Part shown: positions 16,948-24,800 of the stretch, in pieces
Layout of the letters: each line of letters opens with the position of its first letter
How positions within the stretch are numbered: the first letter of the stretch is position 1
Source: Hyphomicrobiales bacterium
Lineage (GTDB): Bacteria; Pseudomonadota; Alphaproteobacteria; Rhizobiales; Beijerinckiaceae
Length of the DNA stretch: 36,270 nucleotides
NCBI GenBank assembly: GCA_947447895.1
Contig: CANFLM010000022.1
Location: forward strand, 1 to 36,270
Direction of reading: 5' to 3'
The notes under the pieces: model-generated
The model's input: the letters and a program-made list of their open reading frames with translations, nothing else
Told to the model about the DNA's origin: nothing
The model's database searches: none
Position numbers and translations under genes: made by a program

Positions 16948-18930
16948 ATGCAGAGGATTTTGTGGGCTCTTGGTCTGCTGGCGCTGGTTGTTTGTCCGTT
17001 TGTGGTCACCAGCCCCTATTACCTCCATCTGCTCGTGACGATTGCGATCTTTGCCATCGTGACTTTGGGCCTGGATGTGGTGTTCGGCTATACCGGTGAA
17101 GTGTCGGTCGGCCATGCCTCGCTGTTGGGCATCGGGGCCTATACGGCGGGTGTGCTGGCGTTCCAGTTCAATATCGGTTTCTGGCCGGCTTTGCCGATCG
17201 GAATCATCGTGACTGCGCTGTTCGGGGTTGTGCTGGCTTTGCCCGCTTTGCGGGTGACCGGCCCCTATCTGGCGATGGTGACTTTGGCTTTCGGCACGAT
17301 TGTGCAGATTTTGATCAACGAAATGGTGGATGTGACCAATGGTCCGCTCGGGATCAAGTTCTCGACGCCGCTGTTCATCGACCTGCGTCCCTATTCCGAT
17401 GCCATTCCGCTGTTCGACATGTCGCTCAAGCGCATGAAAGAGGTGGAATATTTCTACGTCACCGGCATTGCGCTGGCCTTGACCATTCTGGTGATCAACC
17501 GTGTGCTCGCCTCCCATTTCGGGCGCGCTTTCGAGGCGCTGCGTGACAGCCCGATTGCCTCCGATTGCATGGGCGTCAGCGTTTACAAGCACAAGGTGAT
17601 CGCCTTCGTGCTCAGTGCGGGGCTGGCCGGTCTGGCCGGTGTGCTGTTCGCCTATTCCGAACAATATATCGCTCCCAACAATTTCAGCTTCGAATTGTCG
17701 GTGCAATTGCTGCTGGCTGTGACGATGGGCGGACGCAAATCGCGCCTTGGTCCGATCCTGGGTGCAGTGATCATCGTGTTCCTGCCCAATTTGCTGGCCG
17801 ATATTGCGCTGTTCCGGATCGCGGCCGCCATCATTGCCGGTATTGCGGTTGTGTCGTCGGTGGTGATGTTTGTGCGTCAGGACGAGAACCGTTATCGCAA
17901 TCTGGTCCCTGTCGGTTTGTGCGTGGCCTTCTTTGTCTTCTCGCTCTTCTTGCAGAAGATCACCGATTATAAATTGTCGGTGTTCGGCATGATGATCCTG
18001 TTCGTGGTCTATTATCTGCCCGACGGCATTGTCGGCTTCCTGCGCAAGATTTTGCTGGATCTGGTGCCCGCTTTGGGCCGCCATCGTCACAGCGACGATC
18101 TGCATGGTGACGATGCCCATGCCTGGGCGGCCTCGCCCCCACAGGTGCAAAAGGATGCGCCTTTGCTCAGCGTCGACCAGGCGGTCATGCAATTCGGTGG
18201 CTTGCGCGCGCTGGACCGGGTTGATCTGCGCATCCGGCCCGGTACGATCCACGGCCTGATCGGACCGAACGGTTCGGGCAAGAGCACGATGATGAATGTG
18301 CTGACCGGTATCTATATTCCGACTTCGGGACAGATTGCTTTCGAAGGGCAGGGGATCGCCGGACTGAAATCTCCCGAAATCGCGTTGCGCGGTATCGCAC
18401 GGACGTTCCAGAACGTGCAGCTGTTCGGGGAGCTGACTTTGCTTGAAAACGTCATGGTCGGCTTGCACCACACCTACCGGTCGGGCTTTTTCGATGTGGC
18501 GTTGAGTACGGCTCTATCACGCGGGGAGGAGGCGCGGGCAACCCAGCGCGCGATCAGCATCCTTCATTTTGTCGGGCTCGACCATCTGGCCCATGAGGAG
18601 GCACGCAATCTGCCTTATGGCAAACAGCGTCTGCTGGAAATCGGCCGCGCTTTGGCGCTTGATCCGAAACTCCTGCTGCTGGACGAGCCTGCAGCGGGTC
18701 TGACGGCTCCCGATATTGCCGAGCTGGTCCAGATCATCCGCAAGATCAAGGATCACGGCATTACGGTGATCCTGATCGAGCATCACATGGATGTGGTGAT
18801 GAGCATTTGTGACGCGGTCACGGTGTTCGATTTCGGACAGAAGATCGCCGAGGGCCGTCCTGCCGACATCCAGAATGATCCACGGGTTATCGAGGCCTAT
18901 CTGGGCGGCACTGCCGTCGGAACCGCTTGA
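16948..18930 (+). CDS. LivM-LivG fusion: ABC transporter permease joined to ATP-binding protein
   Basis: A 660-residue fusion. Residues 1 to about 370 are a LivM-type permease with about ten membrane segments (TLGLDVVFGYTGEVSVGHAS; PALRVTGPYLAMVTLAFGTI; MGGRKSRLGPILGAVIIVFLPN). A short linker with HRHSDDLHGDDAH (residues 379-391) leads to a LivG-type ATPase from about 406. This has Walker A GPNGSGKST (near 439), Q-loop ARTFQNVQLF, signature LPYGKQRLLEIGRAL, Walker B LLLLDEPAAGL and the H-loop LIEHHMD, all intact. LivM and LivG are usually separate; fused forms occur in some proteobacteria. The frame runs without interruption, so this is a real fusion. AAGAAGG lies 9 bases before the ATG. Confidence 0.93.
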   Translation: MQRILWALGLLALVVCPFVVTSPYYLHLLVTIAIFAIVTLGLDVVFGYTGEVSVGHASLLGIGAYTAGVLAFQFNIGFWPALPIGIIVTALFGVVLALPALRVTGPYLAMVTLAFGTIVQILINEMVDVTNGPLGIKFSTPLFIDLRPYSDAIPLFDMSLKRMKEVEYFYVTGIALALTILVINRVLASHFGRAFEALRDSPIASDCMGVSVYKHKVIAFVLSAGLAGLAGVLFAYSEQYIAPNNFSFELSVQLLLAVTMGGRKSRLGPILGAVIIVFLPNLLADIALFRIAAAIIAGIAVVSSVVMFVRQDENRYRNLVPVGLCVAFFVFSLFLQKITDYKLSVFGMMILFVVYYLPDGIVGFLRKILLDLVPALGRHRHSDDLHGDDAHAWAASPPQVQKDAPLLSVDQAVMQFGGLRALDRVDLRIRPGTIHGLIGPNGSGKSTMMNVLTGIYIPTSGQIAFEGQGIAGLKSPEIALRGIARTFQNVQLFGELTLLENVMVGLHHTYRSGFFDVALSTALSRGEEARATQRAISILHFVGLDHLAHEEARNLPYGKQRLLEIGRALALDPKLLLLDEPAAGLTAPDIAELVQIIRKIKDHGITVILIEHHMDVVMSICDAVTVFDFGQKIAEGRPADIQNDPRVIEAYLGGTAVGTA

Positions 18931-18941
18931 GGACACACGCC

Positions 18942-19664
18942 ATGTTGCATATCGAAAATCTGGTGGCGAGTTACGGTAAGGTTCGTGTGCTGCACGACAT
19001 CACCCTCACTGTGCCCAAGGGCAAGCTGGTGGCCCTGATCGGCTCGAACGGGGCCGGCAAAACCACGACCCTGCGGGCGATCTCGGGCATGCTGGCTCCC
19101 GAATCCGGCCGCATCACGCTCGGCGGACACGACATTGCGGGCCTGCCGTCCTACGAGATTACCCGCTACGGTCTGGCCCATTCCCCGGAAGGCCGCCGTG
19201 TTTTCGCCACCCTGCCGGTGCGCGACAACCTGCTGTTGGGGGCCTATCCGCGGCTGACAGGCGCACGCTCGCGCGGCGATGTCGAGGCGGATCTCGAACG
19301 CATGTTTGATCTGTTCCCGCGCCTGCGCGAACGGTCCGACCAATTGGCAGGAACCCTGTCGGGCGGTGAACAGCAAATGCTGGCCATGGGGCGTGCTTTG
19401 ATGCTGAATCCCGAGGTTCTGCTGCTGGACGAGCCGTCTATGGGATTGGCCCCGCGGCTGGTGGCCGAAGTGTTTTCGATTATCTCACGCTTGAAAGAGG
19501 CCAATATTACCATGCTGCTGGTCGAACAATTTGCCGCCGCGGCGCTGGAAGTGGCCGATTTCGGCTATGTGCTTGAAAATGGGCATATTACCGTGTCTGG
19601 CGAGGCCTCAATGCTGCGCAATGATCCGGCCGTGCGCGATGCCTATCTTGGTGGCTCCCACTAG
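18942..19664 (+). CDS. livF: Branched-chain amino acid-type ABC transporter ATPase, LivF family
   Basis: A 240-residue ATPase, the second nucleotide-binding subunit of the importer. It starts MLHIENLVASYGKVRVLHDI, then Walker A LIGSNGAGKTTTLRAISG, GLAHSPEGRRVFATLPVRDNL typical of LivF, signature LSGGEQQMLAMGRALM, Walker B LLLDEPSMGLAP and LVEQFAAAALEVADFGYVLENG. ATG at 18942 follows GAGGA with a 9-base gap, 11 bases after the fused gene. It pairs with the LivG half of the previous protein. It ends the operon before a strong terminator. Confidence 0.95.
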   Translation: MLHIENLVASYGKVRVLHDITLTVPKGKLVALIGSNGAGKTTTLRAISGMLAPESGRITLGGHDIAGLPSYEITRYGLAHSPEGRRVFATLPVRDNLLLGAYPRLTGARSRGDVEADLERMFDLFPRLRERSDQLAGTLSGGEQQMLAMGRALMLNPEVLLLDEPSMGLAPRLVAEVFSIISRLKEANITMLLVEQFAAAALEVADFGYVLENGHITVSGEASMLRNDPAVRDAYLGGSH

Positions 19665-19696
19665 TCCTGCATCAAAAATATGGTGCTGTAATTTTT

Positions 19697-19741
19697 AACG
19701 GTCTTATCTTGACATAAAAAGTCGAGATAAGACCGTTTTTA
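19697..19741 (+). terminator. Strong intrinsic terminator after livF
   Basis: AACGGTCTTATCTTGAC (19697-19713), loop ATAAAAA, GTCGAGATAAGACCGTT (19721-19737): a 17-base-pair stem with one T-G wobble, followed by TTTTATTTCTTT. On the minus strand it is followed by AAAAATTACAG, so it acts mainly for the plus strand. It separates the liv operon from the tps genes. Confidence 0.9.
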
Positions 19742-19849
19742 TTTCTTTCCAATATTATATCGATAACTGAATGTTTATTTCAATGAGCAGTGTTTTATAA
19801 AATGAATAAAATCGATTTTTACAATATACATATTGAATATTGGTATCAT

Positions 19850-19901
19850 TTTTAATCTAAAAATGGTTAATGTAGCTGTAGATTAAAATTTATATTAACC
19901 A
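19850..19901. other. Overlapping inverted repeats with pseudoknot topology
   Basis: TTTTAATCTA (19850-19859) pairs perfectly with TAGATTAAAA (19879-19888). TGGTTAAT (19864-19871), inside that loop, pairs perfectly with ATTAACCA (19894-19901). The order stem-1 left, stem-2 left, stem-1 right, stem-2 right is the arrangement of an H-type pseudoknot, or of two mutually exclusive hairpins. The high AT content makes chance pairing more likely, so the call is tentative. Confidence 0.35.
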
Positions 19902-20062
19902 AAAATCCCTTATGATTTATGTGTTAGAAAATAAGAACACTCAATGTAGCAGAGTTTTTCTGGGTTCAATGCAGATTCTAAATTGACATTGTTTAAATTT
20001 GTGACTCTGTAAAAATGAGTGCTTTGTAATAAAAGTTCTCATCTTGGGTAGTGTAGTAAAGT

Positions 20063-21868
20063 ATGTTTTTGAATTCGCGGATTGTCCAATTGGCTCGCAA
20101 GTACTCCGTTGTTTGTGCAAAGTCTGATCAATCGCTCGGTAGATGGCCGTTTAAGCGTGTTGATAACTGTTTTTCAGCCATGGTTATTGTCGCATCGACA
20201 ATAACTGCCGGATTGGTCTGTGGTGCCCGTCCTGCTGCAGCACAAACCAGTTTTGATTCCGGTTCGCTGTTGCGCCAGATCGAGCGCAACCTGCCGATGC
20301 CGGTGATGCCGTCCATCGGACCTGCGGAGGAATTGCCGGCCATTGCCTTGCTGTTGGGCAAGGGCGAACGCCTGCTGGTCCGCAAATTTGTTGTTTCCGG
20401 CAATAGCCTGATCCGGACATCCGTCTTGCAGGAGGCTTTGGAGCCCTATCAGGGGCGTTCTCTGGCTTTGACCGATCTGCAGAGTGCTTGTGCAGCTATG
20501 GCGCTGGCCTATCGCAAGGCCGGCCTGATGGCCAGCTGTGCCATTCCGAAACAGGAAGTGACTGGCGGCATCGTCCGTCTGCATGTCACGGAAGCCAGGT
20601 TCGGCGGGGCTGTGGTTGATGATAAATCGACAGGACGCGTCAAGCCTGAAATTCTGGTTGAACGGTTCGATCATGCGCTGGCCAAAGGGGAGCCGGTCAA
20701 TATGTTCGATCTCGATCGCGCCCTGTTGTTGGCCAATGATTTGGCTGGCGCATCGGTCACGGGGGGATTGAGTGCAGGCGGCAAGAACGGCGAGAGCCGG
20801 ATGGAGCTATTGTCGGACACCAAACCGCTTTTTGCCAATAATGTTGCCGTCGACAATTTCGGGGCGCGGCCGACAGGCCCGATCCGTTTTACCGGCTCGA
20901 GCGCGCTCAATAGCGCCTTGGGCTATGGCGAGCAATTCACGGCTTTGGGCATGCATTCGAGTGGGACCAATTATGCACGTCTCGGTGCCGCCATTCCGGT
21001 GCATCCGTCGGGCACCAAGCTCGGCGTTTCGGGCAGTTTCATGGCCTACGATATCGTCACACCGTCGTTGCGCTCGCAAGATATCCATGGCTCCACAACC
21101 GCGGTCAATGCGGAACTGTCGCAGCCGCTGATCCGAAACCGCTCGTTCAACATGTTTGCCCTTGTCAGTTATGACGGACGGCAATTTTTGAACAAAAGCG
21201 GCGCCACCACCAACAGTGACTACCGGTCTGATGCAATCAGCGCGGGACTGACGGGTAACCTCTATGATACTTTTTTCGGCGGCGGAAAAACCGTTGCCGC
21301 CCTTACAGCCACGGCAGGCCGCTTGAACCTTGATGGATCGCCAAACCAGGCCGCTGACAGGCAGGCGGGCAATACCCAGGGTGACTATTCCAAACTGGTG
21401 ATGTCGATGTCGCGGTTGCAGACGCTGACCGCTGATCTGTCATTGCTGGTGAGTGTGAACACGCAAGTGGCCAGTAAAAATCTGGGTTCCTATGAAAAGA
21501 TGGCGCTGGGTGGTCCCAATAGCCTGCGGGCCTATCCGTCGGGTGAAGGGGTTGGCGATCAGGGCGTGATCGGTTCGCTCGAGCTTCAATATCAATGGCC
21601 TTATGATGTGCAAACTTTCGCATTCTATGACTACGGCCATATCCAGCAGAACACCGATAACCGGTTCACGGGCGGACCCGCCAACAACAATCTCGCCTAT
21701 AGCGGCTCCGGGTTGGGGGTGAGCTGGCGTGGTCCCAAACAATCCCAACTGACCTTCACCTGGGCGCATCGCGTCGGTGACAATCCTTTGCCTGCAGCCA
21801 CCGGCAAGGATCAGGACGGCACCAAACATATCAATCGTTTCTGGCTTTCTTCATCAATTTCCTTCTGA
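20063..21868 (+). CDS. Two-partner secretion outer-membrane transporter, TpsB (ShlB/FhaC/HecB family)
   Basis: A 601-residue Omp85-superfamily protein that exports its partner TpsA across the outer membrane. Residues 39-60 form a hydrophobic signal segment ending ARPAAA, with predicted cleavage before Q61. POTRA-type sequence covers about 104-182 (LLVRKFVVSGNSLIRTSVLQ to GGIVRLHVTEARFGG). The rest is a beta-barrel with the diagnostic block MALGGPNSLRAYPSGEGVGD near residue 480-500 and a C-terminal Phe (WLSSSISF). The N-terminus before the signal segment is unusually long (38 residues); ATG at 20180 (residue 40) is an alternative, and neither has a clear ribosome-binding site. The tpsA gene starts 6 bases after the stop. 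Confidence 0.93.
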   Translation: MFLNSRIVQLARKYSVVCAKSDQSLGRWPFKRVDNCFSAMVIVASTITAGLVCGARPAAAQTSFDSGSLLRQIERNLPMPVMPSIGPAEELPAIALLLGKGERLLVRKFVVSGNSLIRTSVLQEALEPYQGRSLALTDLQSACAAMALAYRKAGLMASCAIPKQEVTGGIVRLHVTEARFGGAVVDDKSTGRVKPEILVERFDHALAKGEPVNMFDLDRALLLANDLAGASVTGGLSAGGKNGESRMELLSDTKPLFANNVAVDNFGARPTGPIRFTGSSALNSALGYGEQFTALGMHSSGTNYARLGAAIPVHPSGTKLGVSGSFMAYDIVTPSLRSQDIHGSTTAVNAELSQPLIRNRSFNMFALVSYDGRQFLNKSGATTNSDYRSDAISAGLTGNLYDTFFGGGKTVAALTATAGRLNLDGSPNQAADRQAGNTQGDYSKLVMSMSRLQTLTADLSLLVSVNTQVASKNLGSYEKMALGGPNSLRAYPSGEGVGDQGVIGSLELQYQWPYDVQTFAFYDYGHIQQNTDNRFTGGPANNNLAYSGSGLGVSWRGPKQSQLTFTWAHRVGDNPLPAATGKDQDGTKHINRFWLSSSISF

Positions 21869-21874
21869 CGCGGT

Positions 21875-24800
21875 ATGAGCAAGATGATGATCACGTCTTC
21901 GAGATTTAAAAGCACAGTTTTGCTTGTCGCGGCTTTCTCGCATTTTCAAACGGTTCTGATCACACAGGCCATCGGCCAGACCGTGGCACCGACGGCTTTG
22001 CCGGCCGGCGGTGCAGTGCGGGCGGGTGCGGCGGCGATCTCCCAGGGCGGGACTGCCGCCAATCCCGATCTGACCGTCAACCAGACCAGCCATCGCGCGG
22101 TGATTGAATGGAGCAGCTTCAATATCGGCAGCAGCAGTGCAGTGCAATTCAACCAGCCTGATGCGACATCCTCGACGCTGAACCGTGTGCTTGATACCAA
22201 TGCCAGCCAGATTTTCGGTCGTCTGACTTCGAACGGCCAGATCTTCCTGATCAATCCGAACGGGGTGATTTTTGGCGCGACCGCCTCCGTCGATGTCGGC
22301 GGGCTGGTGGCGACCACCCATGCTTTGTCGAATGAAGATTACATGGCCGGCAAGACCACATTCGATCGCAATGGTGCGACCGGTCAAATTGTCAATGACG
22401 GCAAGCTGACTTCGCGCCTGGGCGGATATATCGCGTTGCTGGCTCCTGAACTGCGCAACAATGGTGTGATTGTCGCGCGTGCCGGCACAGTGGCTCTTGC
22501 GGCGGGTGACAAGATCACCCTGAATTTCGATCCCGATGCCCGTTTGACCAATGTGCTGGCCTCGCCATCGACCGTCCAAGCCCTGATCGACAACAAGAAA
22601 ATTGTTGCAGCCCCGGACGGACAGGTGATTGTCTCGGCGCAGGCCTTTAACGAATTGACCGATGCTGCGATCCGTAACAGCGGAACGATCAGCGCAGGCA
22701 GCATCAAGAAGTCGGGCGGCAGGATTTTTCTCGATACCTCCGGCACCCTGACCAATAGCGGCACGATCAAGGCCAACAGCAAAACCGCCGATGGTGGTTC
22801 GGTCACACTGAAGGGCAAACTGGTCAGCAATACCGGTACGATTTCGGCCAATGGCGGCACCAATGGTGTGACCAATGGCATGGTGACCGACCCGACAGTG
22901 GCAGGCCAAGGTGGCAATGTCACCTTGCTGGGTGATCAGGTCGGCTTGTTCGGCGGCAGCTTTGTCTCGGCTACCGGCATGAATGGCGGTGGCACGGTGC
23001 TGGTGGGGGGGGATTGGCAGGGTGGCAATGGTGTGCCGCAATCGCGCCAGGTGCTGATGGTCACCGATGCCAGAATCGATGCCAGCGCCCTCAACACGGG
23101 CCATGGTGGTAAGGTGGTGCTGTGGTCGACCGAGTGGACCGGCTTTTACGGTTCGATCAAGGCGACTGGCGGCAGCCAGGGCGGCAATGGCGGGATGGTG
23201 GAAACCTCCTCGCATGGCAAGTTGCAGGCGATGGGAACGCTGGATGTGACTGCCCCGAACGGGCAGGGTGGGCAATGGCTGATCGATCCCGCCGACATCT
23301 ACATTGTGGCGGTAGCGGGCCACTCCAATGCCAATTCGCAAAATAGTGCCGGGTCATTTACGGCAGTCAACTCCTCACTCGACTCAACCATTACCGACTC
23401 GACAATCAATACCCAACTGGATTCAGGCACCAATGTGACGGTGACCTCCACCCGCGATCTGTACTTGCAGGCCGGTGCCAGTTTGAACCAGCAGTTCAAT
23501 AGCGGGGCTGTGAGGACGCTCAAACTGGAAGCGGCCCGCACCCTCTATACCGATGCGACAGCCTCGATCAGCGGTGTGTCATCGAAAATCAATCTGGTTT
23601 TGAAAGCCGAAAAAATCATAGGCGCTGCCCCTATCAACAATTATTCTGGCATGGCGGGGATTAATTCAGGCGGCTCTGTCACATTCGATATCGGGACAAC
23701 GGGCGGGGCGTCGTCCTATACAGGCCTGATTGCACCCTCGACTGTGGTTCAAGGTGGTGGAACGATTACCTTGTCGGCCAACAATAGCTTTGCCAGCACT
23801 CTCACAGTGTCGGCAGGCACCTTGATCCTGTCTGGCAGCAATTCGACAACCGGCAATGCCACGATCGCGTCGGGTGCGACCTTGCAGATCGGAGCAGGCG
23901 GGACGACTGGGTCATTGGCCTCTGCGGCTATTGGTAGCAATGGAACCCTGATTTTCAACCGTTCGGACGCCTTTACCGTGACTTCGGCGATTGGCGGCAC
24001 AACCAATGTCAAGCAGAACGGTTCGGGTACCACAACGCTGGCGGCTGCAGTGTCTTCTTTCGGCAATCTGAGGGTCGCGGCGGGGACGCTCGTCCTGACC
24101 GGCAGCAACGCAGCCAGCACGGGAATTATTGATACCGGTGCCACCCTGCAGATCGGGGCAGGCAGCACAGCGGGATCGTTTAGTACGAACAATGTCGCCA
24201 ATAACGGAACATTGGTCTTCAACCGCTCGAATGCTTTGACTATGAACTGGGTTGGCGGGATTTCCGGTACGGGCAATATCAGCCAGATCGGGTCAGGCAC
24301 GACAACACTTGTGAACGACGCCACCTATTCCGGGACCATCGGGGTCACGGCGGGCACGCTGATATTGGAGGGCAATAATTCCACGACAGCGACAGCCACG
24401 ATTGCGTCTGGTGCGACTTTGCAGATCGGAAATGGTGGTGGCTTTGGATCGGTGAATTCAACGTCGATTGTCAATAATGGAACTTTGACCTTCAATCGCT
24501 GGGATTCCGTGACGGTGGCTGCGGTGATTTCCGGTACGGGCAATATCAGCCAGATCGGGGTCGGCGCCACCACATTGTCAGGCGACAACACTTATTCAGG
24601 CACGATCGGTGTGACAGCGGGAACGCTCGTTCTGACGGGGAGCAATAGCACGACAGCCACAGCCACGATTGCCTCGGGGGCAATCTTACAGATCGGGGAT
24701 GGCGGCACCACGGGCTCGCTGGCTTCGGCCTCGATTGCGAACGATGGCACCGTCGTCTTTAACCGCTCAGATGCTTTGACCGTGGCTTCGGTGATTTCCG

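Larger units (their letters stand above)
19665..20062. other. AT-rich intergenic region upstream of the two-partner secretion genes
   Basis: About 400 bases of strongly AT-rich, non-coding DNA, in sharp contrast to the GC-rich genes on both sides. It holds the liv terminator, overlapping inverted repeats at 19850-19901, further paired segments at 19938-20021 and a TTGACA at 19983-19988 that could be a -35 box (the best -10 at 17-base spacing, TCTGTA, is poor). It probably contains the tpsBA promoter and a long leader. Such AT-rich upstream DNA is typical of horizontally acquired surface-protein genes silenced by H-NS/MucR-like proteins; that is inference. Confidence 0.6.

Noticed and set aside
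16930-18471. 513-codon minus-strand open frame opposite the LivMG fusion
   Set aside because: His/Gln/Asp-rich composition typical of the antisense of membrane-protein codons; no motif; the opposite strand is unambiguous.
21854-23341. 495-codon minus-strand open frame opposite the TPS domain
   Set aside because: Antisense shadow of the clear TPS secretion domain; no domain of its own.
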